NCBI GenBank assembly: GCA_011033025.1
Contig: WFMF01000020.1
Coordinates: 620,001-684,000, forward strand
Reading direction: 5' to 3'
Source of the DNA: Beroe forskalii
Lineage: Eukaryota > Ctenophora > Nuda > Beroida > Beroidae
DNA: 64,000 nucleotides
The notes under the pieces are model-generated. The model did no database searches. It saw nothing but the letters and a program-made list of their open reading frames with translations, and was not told the DNA's origin. Made by a program: the position numbers and the translations under genes. Each line of letters begins with the position of its first letter. Within the stretch, counting starts at the first letter, position 1. Positions 24,601 through 32,700 of this stretch are shown one piece after another.

Positions 24601-26595
24601 GACCAGTGAGGTCTAAGTAAGTGAAGAAGTGACTGTTCAGACTGACCGGTGAGGTCTGAGTAAGTGAAGAAGTGACTGTTCAGACTGACCGGTGAGGTCT
24701 GAGTAAGTGAAGAAGTGACAGACTTGAGTTTGTACTGACTGGTGAGGTCTGAGTAAGTGAAGAAGTGACTGTTCAGACTGACCGGTGAGAAGCAGAGGAC
24801 GATGTGGAGGTTGTTCCTGGCCCTGGAGAGGAAGTACTCGTAGAGGTTCTCTGGGGTGGGTGGGTGTCTGGGGGCCTCCTTCTTCATTACCGGGATCAGC
24901 TCCTGCAATATCTCATCCATCTCGTCCCGGGGAAACAGGTTGGACACCTGGGCAATTAATAGGAACGTGCTAGTAAGTTACTAGGCAAGAAAGTTAGTAT
25001 GTGTTTCTTAAATCTTGACTGAGAGATACCGCACAACAGCTTTCTGACATTAAAAAAATCTAAAGAAAGTATCCCATAATCCAAATAGGCGAGACCTTTC
25101 ATTATGTGATAACTACTTCACTAATGAAATATGTTTCAGCGCCCCTAGAAGTTCTAAATTTAATACATAACTCATAAGAGCATGAGACGTCTAAGGTTCA
25201 GTTAGTGAGTTAGTGTCAGGGTTTGGTTAAGGTTTTGGTAACTAAAAGATTAATAATTTGATCTGTGACGAACTCACAGAGCCGTTTATACCACGAGTCG
25301 TAGATAATAAATTAAGAGGTGTCCGAAGTGGAATGTTTGAACCAAAACCAACCAGTTCGTTGAAATTCAATTTCACAGAAATGCAATAATCATGTTGTGA
25401 ACTACAAAAAACTATTCGACTCAATCACCTCCCACTAACTAACTAATTAAACCCTACTAGTATATTCAATATTGAAATTCAATTTCACATAAATTCAATA
25501 TGTTGAGAACTATAAAACCAGTTCGAAAGCTTGATTCCTCACTCACCTCCCCACAAGAAAGGATGTTGTTGAGGTACTCCAGGAAGCCCTCCTCCTTGAT
25601 ATCGTTGTCAGTGAAGATGAAGCTCATGGGAACGCCCTGGAGCCCTGTGTTTCTGTACAGGATCTTCAGGTCGTCCATCAGGTTGCTGTTGTTGTAGGAC
25701 CTCGTTAGCGTTATCTGGAACGTTCGGAAGCCAGCAATAAAGGAAGCTAGTTTGGTGAGCGACTGTTTGCCAGACCCACCGACCCCCACCAGTAAGGCGT
25801 TGCCCCTGGGGGTCTGCAGAATCCTGGATATCTTGACCAGGTGAGTCATGGCGTCGTTGAAGAAGACCAGGTCTAGGGGTGCCCCTCGCACACTCTCGTT
25901 GTACTGCTCCATGAAGCCGATCAGACGCTGCTCCAGCTGGGAGAACGAAGCGATCGCCTCGTAGATCGAAGGAGCATCAAAATCAGCGTCCTCGGGCTCG
26001 TCCCCCGTTACATCAGGGGCATCCCGTAGGAAGCTGACAAACCACTCGTCCTGAGACACGTGGGGCACATACTCCGGTCCGAGGTCCTCCTCCACCAAGC
26101 TCTGTACCATCTTCTTAAACCAGACCAGGTCTTCAGGGTTAGTGAACCGGTCAGCTATCACTCGGGTACCCTCGTGCTGCCACAGCTTGAGGATGGTTGC
26201 TTCACTGGACGCAACCTCGGGAATACACTTCAACATTCCCTCCCAAATCCTGCTCAAGTCACGGAGATTGAAGATGTAGTGGAACTTGGCAGGAGTAGGT
26301 AACATCTTGATCTTGGTGTTCTGCCAAAGGCGTCGTGTCAACGGAATAACTCGTTCCACGAACTTGACCACTTCCTCGTTAAACCCTCGTTCGGAACAGT
26401 AGTACCCGCACCCGATCGTCTTGAAGATCTTGTCCATGCTGGCGTTGGAGGGCAGGCAGCAGTTGAAGATGCTGAAATGGCGCTTGAGCCGCTGGGGGAT
26501 GTCGTTGCGGCCACCGCCCGGCTGGATCATGGCAGCCATGAAGAACATGTCCGTGATGGTGGTGAAGTCCCCGATCTTTTCCAGACTGTAGAATC
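3232..26595 (-). CDS. Axonemal outer-arm dynein heavy chain, DNAH5/DNAH8-type, 3' part of gene (18 exons)
   Basis: Joined minus-strand exons: 26595-25547, 24947-24783, 23607-23262, 22533-22253, 22006-21710, 21412-21227, 21050-20884, 19978-19804, 18070-17966, 11868-11784, 11633-11563, 11377-11162, 10959-10822, 10527-10340, 9403-9213, 9031-8902, 8657-7046, 3645-3232. All phases agree, giving about 1937 residues ending in GVALLCDIK and a TAA stop. Seen in order: end of AAA3 (PGGGRND), AAA4 with P-loop GVGGSGKQS and FIFTD Walker B, coiled-coil stalk around the microtubule-binding tip, AAA5, AAA6 and the C-terminal domain ([20 protein letters not shown]). By family knowledge this ATP-driven motor forms part of ciliary outer dynein arms. 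The family is about 4600 residues, so the N-terminal tail, linker and AAA1-AAA3 are absent from the window. Oddities: the donor of the exon ending at 19804 is not GT, about 17 family residues between 17966 and 11868 are not found, and several introns hold arrays built from splice junctions. DNAH5 and DNAH8 cannot be told apart here. Confidence 0.93.
3600..6935 (-). repeat. 67-bp minisatellite carrying the terminal-exon splice acceptor (about 49 copies)
   Basis: On the minus strand each unit reads CTAGCACCCCCTCTCAG then GGTTTCCTGACAGCGATGAG and on to GAAGTAACGC, i.e. pyrimidine tract, AG, and the first 11 codons ([11 protein letters not shown]) of the real last exon at 3645. The array fills nearly all of the last intron. 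After the copied codons each unit reads LPQNLT and TAG, so use of a decoy acceptor would end the protein early. Most variation between exon and array copies (ACG/ACA, AGG/AGA) is synonymous. One irregular unit lies at about 3815-3905. Confidence 0.95.
7046..8657 (-). CDS. Dynein exon e17: AAA6 and most of the C-terminal domain
   Basis: A long uninterrupted exon of 537 codons. Landmarks: [134 protein letters not shown] and ending MTGFFNPQ. Acceptor CCCTCAG at 8659-8658; donor CAG|GTGACT at 7045. GC-rich compared with the AT-rich introns. Confidence 0.95.
8902..9031 (-). CDS. Dynein exon e16: AAA6
   Basis: [12 protein letters not shown], then [20 protein letters not shown]. Acceptor CTGCAG; donor AC|GTGAGT splits a Thr codon. 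Confidence 0.9.
9213..9403 (-). CDS. Dynein exon e15: start of AAA6 region
   Basis: 63 codons including [20 protein letters not shown] and [16 protein letters not shown], ending FMTFIK with a split Gly. Acceptor ATCCAG; donor AAAG|GTACGG. Confidence 0.9.
9404..10339. other. Dynein intron between e14 and e15
   Basis: No coding sequence or element recognised; AT-rich. Confidence 0.55.
10340..10527 (-). CDS. Dynein exon e14: AAA5-AAA6
   Basis: It reads [20 protein letters not shown], then [13 protein letters not shown] and [18 protein letters not shown]. Acceptor CTACAG; donor AA|GTGAGC splits a Lys codon. Confidence 0.9.
10822..10959 (-). CDS. Dynein exon e13: AAA5-AAA6 linker
   Basis: 46 codons: [20 protein letters not shown] through [13 protein letters not shown]. 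Acceptor TTCCAG; donor GAG|GTTGGT. A second, diverged copy of the acceptor region lies 48 bp upstream. Confidence 0.9.
10955..11055 (-). repeat. Diverged two-copy duplication around the e13 acceptor
   Basis: Minus-strand CTCCTCATGATACTAACCC to CATTCCAG at the real acceptor is echoed 48 bp upstream by CTCCTCATGACTCATACCC to CTTTTCCAG|GTAATT. Confidence 0.6.
11162..11377 (-). CDS. Dynein exon e12: AAA5 core
   Basis: 72 codons, [31 protein letters not shown] and [17 protein letters not shown]. Acceptor CTACCAG; donor GAG|GTACGA. The usual position LLGRVIL reads LLGIVIL. Confidence 0.91.
11563..11633 (-). CDS. Dynein exon e11: AAA5
   Basis: A small 71-bp exon: split Ala, then [23 protein letters not shown]. 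Acceptor GCCGCAG; donor AAG|GTTTGT. It matches the highly conserved [16 protein letters not shown] segment. Confidence 0.9.
11784..11868 (-). CDS. Dynein exon e10: AAA5
   Basis: 28 codons plus 1 nt: [28 protein letters not shown] (conserved LEDxLSxGRPLxIED). Acceptor GTTCAG; donor G|GTGAGT. Confidence 0.9.
11869..13393. other. Dynein intron portion left of foldback copy A
   Basis: AT-rich intron sequence. I looked here for the missing AAA5 exon (residues like GKxWIKNKE) on the minus strand and did not find it. A weak short repeat TTTTCCCGAATTT occurs near 12990-13035. Confidence 0.55.
13394..17739. mobile_element. Large foldback element, copy A (4.35 kb, intronic)
   Basis: The left arm from 13394 is repeated in reverse complement ending at 17739, with arms of about 1.1 kb. 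The interior contains further inverted repeats, including a hairpin of CCATAGCAACC motifs at 15850-16650. The right terminus is the full family end (reverse of CACCCTGCGCACGTGGGGTG); the left one lacks about 16 bp. No transposase is encoded. The motif GTGGGGTGGACA recurs several times in each arm. Copies B (43162) and C (60673) are the same family. Confidence 0.88.
17740..17965. other. Intron remnant between copy A and exon e9
   Basis: Nothing recognisable. Confidence 0.5.
17966..18070 (-). CDS. Dynein exon e9: AAA5
   Basis: 35 codons beginning [20 protein letters not shown] and ending IIDPQ. Acceptor TTTTCAG; donor CAG|GTTCTT. In relatives this is followed by about 17 residues resembling TQGKxWIKNKE that I cannot find in the next intron. 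Confidence 0.9.
18180..19800 (-). repeat. 55-bp minisatellite carrying the e8 exon end and donor (about 29 copies)
   Basis: Minus-strand unit: CTCATCAGCATGCTAGCTG, ATAAGACATCG, then GTAAACTTACACCCC. The first 30 bases encode [10 protein letters not shown], the end of exon e8, followed by a GT donor. The copies sit directly downstream of the true exon. Units vary mainly in the short GGGG stretch, and one irregular unit is near 18580-18625. Confidence 0.94.
19804..19978 (-). CDS. Dynein exon e8: start of AAA5, with an abnormal donor
   Basis: It starts [20 protein letters not shown] and ends [13 protein letters not shown] followed by EK if a GC donor AAA|GCAAGA at 19803 is used. That is the only donor-like site that keeps the frame into the next exon; there is no GT before an in-frame TGA. 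All downstream array copies keep TCG|GTAAAC instead. The start is certain (CTCAG acceptor); the end is inferred. Confidence 0.8.
19979..20883. other. Dynein intron between e7 and e8
   Basis: AT-rich intron; I see no gene, repeat array or transposon terminus in it. Confidence 0.6.
20884..21050 (-). CDS. Dynein exon e7: CC2/strut
   Basis: 55 codons plus 2 nt: [44 protein letters not shown]. Acceptor GCTAG at 21052-21051; donor AG|GTGAGT at 20883. It contains the WTEQSKEF strut motif common to axonemal heavy chains. Confidence 0.9.
21227..21412 (-). CDS. Dynein exon e6: stalk coiled coil CC2 start
   Basis: 62 codons, [15 protein letters not shown] through [13 protein letters not shown] to AELDK, the descending stalk helix. 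Its acceptor TTCAG|GTGTGTGGC is duplicated upstream with a 40-bp period (see repeat at 21399-21545). Confidence 0.91.
21399..21545 (-). repeat. Short tandem duplication of the e6 acceptor (2 good and about 3 decayed copies)
   Basis: The junction CTGTTCAG|GTGTGTGGCAATGTG occurs at the true exon start (21412) and again exactly 40 bp upstream, followed by progressively decayed versions to about 21545. It is a small-scale version of the large arrays in the same gene. Confidence 0.85.
21710..22006 (-). CDS. Dynein exon e5: microtubule-binding domain
   Basis: 99 codons starting [20 protein letters not shown], with [12 protein letters not shown] and [20 protein letters not shown], the diagnostic core of the dynein microtubule-binding tip. 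Acceptor TCTCAG; donor AAG|GTTAGA. Confidence 0.92.
22253..22533 (-). CDS. Dynein exon e4: stalk coiled coil CC1
   Basis: 93 codons rich in Glu, Lys and Ala with heptad character ([20 protein letters not shown] to [11 protein letters not shown]). This is the ascending stalk helix that leads to the microtubule-binding tip. Donor CTG|GTAAGA. Confidence 0.9.
22534..23261. other. Dynein intron between e3 and e4
   Basis: Ordinary AT-rich intronic sequence with no recognisable element. Confidence 0.6.
23262..23607 (-). CDS. Dynein exon e3: AAA4 C-terminal part and link to stalk
   Basis: It starts [19 protein letters not shown], includes the conserved [10 protein letters not shown] and [11 protein letters not shown] segments, and ends MNT plus a split Gly. 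Acceptor TTTCAG; donor ACAG|GTAAAA. Confidence 0.92.
23826..24786 (-). repeat. 43-bp minisatellite carrying the e2 donor (about 21 copies)
   Basis: Minus-strand unit contains CTCACCG|GTCAGTCTGAA and CAGTCACTTCTTCACTTAC. The true exon ends TTCTCACCG|GTCAGTC, so each unit repeats the last 6 or 7 exonic bases and the donor. Two longer variant units containing GTACAAACTCAAGTC occur near each end. Confidence 0.93.
24783..24947 (-). CDS. Dynein exon e2: AAA4 continuation
   Basis: It has 55 codons, [20 protein letters not shown] to LHIVLCFSP, flanked by GCCCAG acceptor and CCG|GTCAGT donor. The donor is the seed of the 43-bp minisatellite that fills the start of the next intron. Confidence 0.92.
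25185..25310. mobile_element. Half-copy of the foldback element seen at 1-383, in the e1-e2 intron
   Basis: GATCTGTGACG, a CAGAGCC motif and the TTAGTGTCAGGGTTTGGTTA-like stretch match positions 80-235. Only one side of the foldback is recognisable. The rest of this 600-bp intron holds the e1 donor duplication. Confidence 0.4.
25320..25555 (-). repeat. Diverged two-copy duplication around the e1 donor
   Basis: The true donor GTGGGGAG|GTGAGTGAGG at 25547 has a counterpart GTGGGAG|GTGATTGAGT at 25429, followed in both by related sequence through GAAATTGAATTTCAA. The offset is about 118 bp. Confidence 0.65.
25547..26595 (-). CDS. Dynein exon e1: end of AAA3 and AAA4 P-loop/Walker B
   Basis: This is the most upstream recognisable exon (349 codons after a split Gly codon). 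Acceptor CCCCAG|GA at 26597-26596; donor GGGGAG|GTGAGT at 25546. It begins [18 protein letters not shown], includes the AAA3 segment [16 protein letters not shown], then AAA4 with [16 protein letters not shown] (Walker A) and FIFTDNDI (Walker B). The intact P-loop argues that this was a functional AAA4. A young LTR element lies only 30 bp upstream of its acceptor. Confidence 0.93.
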
Positions 26596-26629
26596 CTGGG
26601 GTGAGGCGGGAGGGTTACAGGTTTATAGG

Positions 26630-27005
26630 TGTACACAATGGCTTAATCAGAATTAGACGTACGGGGAAGCAGGTGTTCACTTGTGGGTAATTAGTGTTAA
26701 AACATGGTTTTATCAGTTTTGTGGACACGGTTTCTGGGTTTCTTGGTTTTATGTTTTAGTATTTCAGGGATTCTTTAGGTAAGATAAGGGAGAGAACGCG
26801 GTTGCACGGTCTTGTGATTTATAGTTTTTCTCAGTTCTTAAAGCATTAACTTCCTGTACGTTGCTCTTGAAGGAATATTAATTGCCTAGAACACCAGTGT
26901 CTCATTCTGTCTCCTCGCAAGCTCCTGAGCCCAATTGATCCCCTGTAATCCTTCCCCTGACAACACCCTTCCCCTGTACACACAACCATCTCTTTTTTGT
27001 GTACA
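26630..27005 (+). repeat. 5' LTR of a non-autonomous LTR retrotransposon
   Basis: 376 bp, beginning TGTACACAATGG and ending TTTTTTGTGTACA. It is a nearly identical direct repeat of 28793-29168, with only about 2 differences seen. Confidence 0.92.
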
Positions 27006-28792
27006 ATGGCGCGAAGGAGACCTACCTACGTGGAGCACACAGAGGAGCTACGCAGAGGTGCAGAATGCTGAGTGACAGGCGAGAAGAGTAGCAGGACAAA
27101 GGATTGGGAGAAAATACAAGTAGGAGATAGGAGGAAATGCAGTCGCAGTAAAGGTTGTTTTGTTCAAAAGATGGTTTTGGGCTTGAAGGAGATATACGAT
27201 GTCGTGATACAGAAGACGAAACTGCAAGGCAGATACGGAGGGATAAGGATATCAATTTTGGAATTGGAACTCAGATGAAGATGGCTAGGTGAAAAAGCTG
27301 ATTGCTATTGCTGTGGTCCGTTGGGTGCAAGACGCCTATAACTGATAGAGTTTAGTGGAAGATGATGGAAGAAACACTTATCATGTTAGGAAGCTCTGTT
27401 TGGATTCAAGAGAAGTGTACTATGAAGAAGTGATTGGGAAGAGGGATGAGCTCCTTATAATCTCAGTCACTAACAGGAGGCAGTGGGTCCGCAAGGATCT
27501 GGGGGCACGCAAAATCATTCTATAGTGCTGGAGAGATACTGAAGGGCTCCCGTGTCTAGCGAAGCATGAATTAACATGATACTGTGGCACCTCCTAGTCG
27601 GCCGTGTTGTCGGGCTACCTGGGTTAGATGGTCACCCCCAGGCAAGTGGCACACGGTGGTACGTGGACGACAGTCCTCACCTAAGCTGATGTAAACCCAG
27701 GCTTCAACCCCGATGATTAGGGATGTAATGGCGGATTGGGATATTTATTTGGTTCCGGGGTAAACTGAGAGATATTATGAAATGATATGAAACTTTGGGG
27801 GTTTACATCAGTGAACAGGCAAGGCAAGTGAAAACGGTCAAAGTTCATTGTTGTGAAAGCAAGTCCACTTTGGATCAGACCGTCGGTGGAGACCAGGTGT
27901 GCCAACACCATGCACTGGTATCTCTGTCGCTACAGACTGGGTCACTTGCCGGTAGGATCACAATGCTATAAAACCCTTGTGTTCTACAAGGTTGCGTGTC
28001 CTGCTCAATGTACAGTCGGGCCTACATAAGCTAAAAGCGACCTGGTCAGTAGGGCCAAACAGTTAGTAAGCGAGTGTAGCTGTTGTGATCGAAGGAATTG
28101 AAAATTGATCTTCGGGAACCAGCAGACAGTACTGCGTCATACTTTCTCAAAATATGCGTACTGTGGAAATGGGGTCGGCTCTGATTGCACCCGCCTTAGG
28201 GATTTAGGAATTAAGTATTTGGAATTAAGGCAGGCGGGAGATCGAAGACCAGAAGTGAGCAGATTGTATGAGAAGAAATACGGAGTGTTTAATTAAAGTT
28301 TTAGCAGAAAAATTAAGGAATAATATCAAGTGAAGAAATATACAGAATAACGTATGATCTGAAGGAAAATGTATTCAGAGAACATTTTGAAGGACTGCAA
28401 AGAGAGAAGACGAGCTGATAGGGGTGGAAACATCATCGGATACTTTACTCCTGATGTACAGTGGATAGTCAAGGGAACAAGACTGCGGACGTCCAGGTGT
28501 CCCGATGACGTAAGTTTCATCACATCTTCATTATTGAGTTGGAGAGAAATGGGAGAACATGAGAAGAAATACATGTTTATTAACAGTAACGTGAATGGGT
28601 CACAATTGATTTAAAAGTGATTTCAATTCATGCTAATCATGAAGTTCATGATAATGATAATCAACTAATCAATGATTGATCCAGATGAAATGAAAAATTG
28701 TGTTTCGAAGGTGGTAGATATTGGGAAGCATGATTCTTTTAGTCAAGAAAACCCGTTTGTCTGGTTCTAATTTAGCTATTTTGAAAAGGTTG

Positions 28793-29168
28793 TGTACACA
28801 ATGGCTTAATCAGAATTAGACGTACGGGGAAGCAGGTGTTCACTTGTGGGTAATTAGTGTTAAAACATGGTTTTATCAGTTTTGTGGACACGGTTTCTGG
28901 GTTTCTTGGTTTTATGTTTTAGTATTTCAGGGATTCTTTAGGTAAGATAAGGGAGAGAACGCGGTTGCACGGTCTTGTGATTTATAGTTTTTCTCAGTTC
29001 TTAAAGCATTAACTTCCTGTACGTTGCTCTTGAAGGAATATTAATTGCCTAGAACACCAGTGTCTCATTCTGTCTCCTCGCAAACTCCTGAGCCCAATTG
29101 ATCCCCTGTAATCCTTCCCCTGACAACACCCTTCCCCTGTACACACAACCATATCTTTTTTGTGTACA
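28793..29168 (+). repeat. 3' LTR of the same element
   Basis: 376 bp, TG...CA ends. Differences from the 5' LTR are GCAAGCTCC/GCAAACTCC and CCATCTC/CCATATC. Confidence 0.92.
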
Positions 29169-29172
29169 TAGG

Positions 29173-30400
29173 TATTGAAAAAAATTAAGAAACGTTAAAT
29201 TTGAAAAAGGTTCAGGTTGAACCAGCCAGTCCGCCAAATATTTGTGTGTACCATTTTGTGTGCACCATTTTGGCGATGTGTAACTAGTCAAGCAAGTTAT
29301 TTGCTAGTTTTTGAGATTGTGGAAGTGACTGGTGCTGTTGTCAGGTATTCATTATCATATGACATATATTGTCGAACTTAGCCACATAGTTATTTGGATA
29401 CAAAAATGCGAATCTTCAAATTCATCTTCCGACAATATTATAAGATTAGCACTAAATACGTTTCATTGTTTACGTGACGCAAATTCACGACTTTCATAAC
29501 AAATTAATATGCTATGAATTTGACATGAATTCGATGGGAGGATGCAGACATCAAACATTGTTTATCATATTATGAAGTTTGAGCAATGATTGTGCAGTCT
29601 GCTTGAGATGCTAAATAGTATACTGCGTGAATTATGTAGAGTATGCCATGTTCAATAACCTAGACAATAATAAATTGCCGATAATTTTAAATCCTTTCGT
29701 TCTACTGATCTTTCCATAGATAATAAAAAGAAGTCAAAATGCGAATTGTTTCCCAGTGAGTTATGGGAAATTTTCTATTTTGGTTTTATGTCATTAAAAT
29801 AATATGATAATACTGTCATTTGACATCCAAGAGTTAGATAAAATGCACCATCCTCATTGAAGTCATGGCTTGATCGAATAAATATAATTTTATGACAGAA
29901 ACTTGCTTCATTTATAATTGCCGCCAACAATATTCTAATATTAATGGTTTTAATGCGGATGCATTATCCAACTTTATAAGTTCTCATACCAAAATTCTGA
30001 ATCATCGCGATTTAAGATGTCATGTTTCAAAGTGACAAATTGTAACACAGTTAATTTGACCAAAGGTAAATCGTCGAAACCACTAATATTAAAATTGGGG
30101 AAATCGATTATTATTACTTGTCATTCTCAACACTATTTAAGATGCCAGAGCAATGATTTACTTTCTCATTGCTCTGGGGGACATTTAAAGCCCACAATAT
30201 TGCTCCCGTTTATCTCGATTGAAAATTGGGATTGATAGTCATGAAATTTTCGATCAAATCACTGCAAAAAATTCTGAAAATCGCCATTCAATTCGTCCAT
30301 TTTTTCTTGGCTAATTAATTCTCAGAGCACTCTTACTGTTCATTTCCATGAGCTGCCTCACAATCTCAAAGTGATTTGATCGCCCACCGCTGAATTTGAG
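29173..30400. other. AT-rich DNA without recognisable features
   Basis: No exon, terminus or tandem array recognised. Confidence 0.5.
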
Positions 30401-30404
30401 TCTG

Positions 30405-31238
30405 ACGATTTAGTGACGACGGTCGACCAGAGTCCGAGCCGCCTCGAGTCAAGTCGTCGAGCCGTCGCGAGTCAAGTCGTCGAGTCAAGTATAAAGTCAA
30501 ATTGTCGAGTCAAGTCGTCGAGTCAAGTCGTCGAGTCAAGTCATCGAGTCAAGTCGTCGAGTCAAAAGCCAAGTCAAGTAATCGCAGGTCCGTCGATCTG
30601 TCGTCGAGTCAAGTCGTCGAGTCGTCGTCGAGTCAAGTCGTCGAGTCACGTCGTCGAGCCGCCGTCAATCGAGTCGTCGTCGGGGCCGTCGTCGAGCCGG
30701 CGTCGTCGAGTCGTTCGTCGAGCCGTCGTCGAGTCGTCGAGTCAAGTCGTCGAGTCAAGTCGAGTCAAGTCGTCGAGTCATGTCGAGTCAAGTCGAGTCA
30801 AGTCGAGTCAAGTCGAGTCAATTCGTGGAGTGAAGTCATCGAGTGAAGTCGTCGATTCAAGTCGTCGAGTCAAGTCATCGAGTCAAGTCGTCGAGTCAAG
30901 TCGTCGAGTGAAGTCGTCGAATCAAGTCGTCGAGTCGAGTCGTCGAGTCAAGTCGTCGAGTCAAGTCGTCGAGTCAAGTCGTCGAGTCAAGTCGTCGAGT
31001 CAAGTCGTCGAGTCAAGTCGTCGAGTCAAGTCGTCGAGTCAAGTCGTCGAGTCGAGTCAAGTCGTCGAGTCAAGTCGTCGAGTCAAGTCGTCGAGTCAAG
31101 TCGTCGAGTCAAGTCGAGTCATGTCGAGTCAAGTCGAGTCAATTCGTGGAGTGAAGTCATCGAGTGAAGTCGTCGATTCAAGTCGTCGAGTCACTTCATC
31201 GAGTCAAGTCTTCGAGTCAAGTCGTCGAGTCAAGTCTT
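30405..31238. repeat. 13-bp satellite GTCGTCGAGTCAA
   Basis: About 60 copies of GTCGTCGAGTCAA, with contracted (GAGTCAAGTC) and degenerate units. Because 13 is not a multiple of 3 and no frame of the unit has a stop, a 275-codon open frame of Ser/Val/Arg/Lys appears; this is a by-product. Confidence 0.93.
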
Positions 31239-31239
31239 A

Positions 31240-32700
31240 ATGATAAGTGTCTAGCAAATAGCTGTATATAATATGCAGCTATTTACCCAATTGTTTTCAA
31301 GTTAGATTTTAGGAATGATTTAAATTTCTGGAATCATCAGGAGTTGTTTACAGTAGTAGTAGAAGGCTTGAAGTTCAAGCAGCAATGATTTTTTCTTTGA
31401 TTTTCATTCAACTCTGTTCACAGTGAAGCATCAAAAATGACCTAATTTTCACTTATTTCGAAAAAAATAAAACTTTTTAGAAGTTTGTTTGTTAAAATAA
31501 GCCAAAAGGGGGAGAGCCCCCAATATTCCTTCCAAGCTCAATTCAGGATATACTTGATGCCTTCAATAGCTTATTTTACACCCAGTATGGCTACTTTTTT
31601 GAGAATGCCTCCTAGAAAAAGGGTCCAAATAGTGTCATATATGACACTTTTTGCAATTTCTATGACCCTATCATTTAAGTGCGACAACTTTCAATAAAAT
31701 TAATTTGTGTCACTGAAAAACTTATTAGTTGTCCACAAGAGCCCTGTGAGACGTTTGGAAACTTCCATAGAGGCAATCATGCTAATATTATTGAGATAAT
31801 GGCCAATTTTCATGAAGACCTCTGAAAATTTAGTATTTTTGCCTGAAAAAGCTTAAATTTAATTGGTAGAATTGCTAGGAGAGCCTCTGAATATTATCTA
31901 AACGTTTTCTACGAAACAACAGCTTTGAAATAGAACCAAACTCATAAATAATGTACAAAGCTGGGCTGAGATATAGCTAAATTGATATGGCATATTTTCT
32001 GAAGGCTCAAATCACTTTTTCTTATCAGAAAGGCTCAGAACCATGTTTAGATTCTAAAGTGAATCTTCAAATCAAAACCTAGGAAGTTACAAATGATATT
32101 CAACAATTATCACCTGAAAAAGTCTTATAAAGTTATAACGAGACATTTAAGCCAATTTGTTTCAAAAAAGAGTCATATTTGACACATTTTGTAAAAAGTC
32201 AACCTGCTGTTGGATCAATAATAGCTTTAAGCATCGAAAAATGATTACAATACCATACAAAGTTGGTTAACTATCCATTGGAACCGTGCTGGATGGCTGT
32301 CAGTCTGTTTTATAGTTGTTATTCATAGAATTAAAGAAAATGATCGTAGTTCACTATATATTTTGCCTTATAATAGATATGATTTAAATTGGAATGAGCT
32401 TAAAAATTGCACAGTATATAAGTTTATTCAGTACTGAACCCTATTGAACAAAATTTTATACACGTAGATAAAAATAGATACTAAAATGACTCTATTTAAC
32501 AGTTTGCACAAAAAGTGTCATATATGACACTATTTAGTAATATTTGGTACTCATGAAGGATTAGACTGGAGAACTCGGGACTGCTTTAAGACGTGTTCCA
32601 AATAATTGGTCATACTCTTATCTATGCAGGGAAGGTACAATACCTATACCTATCCAGAGGAAATGAGTTCAGATTTTCAGCAAAAATAGGAAATCTGTAA
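31240..32700. other. AT-rich region with two GTGTCATATATGACAC palindromes
   Basis: The same 16-bp palindrome occurs near 31634 and 32516, plus a related TCATATTTGACACA near 32170. No coding sequence is recognised; it may be upstream sequence of the Penelope-like fragment or an unrelated element. Confidence 0.45.

Larger units (their letters stand above)
26626..29172 (+). mobile_element. Young non-autonomous LTR retrotransposon with 4-bp target duplication
   Basis: Two 376-bp LTRs flank a 1.79-kb interior; TAGG flanks both sides (26626-26629 and 29169-29172). A tRNA primer-site candidate TGGCGCGAAGGAGACC begins at 27007, two bases after the 5' LTR. A polypurine tract is weak (GAAAAGG just before 28793). 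The interior has no recognisable gag or pol, only short open frames, so mobilisation in trans is likely. It lies in the dynein intron 30 bp upstream of exon e1. Confidence 0.88.

Noticed and set aside
27006..28790. Interior of the LTR element as gag or pol
   Set aside because: Only short frames without protease, RT, RNase H or integrase motifs were seen.
30413..31240. 275-residue open frame as a real Ser/Arg-rich gene
   Set aside because: It is produced by a stop-free 13-bp satellite, with no domain and no independent coding signal.
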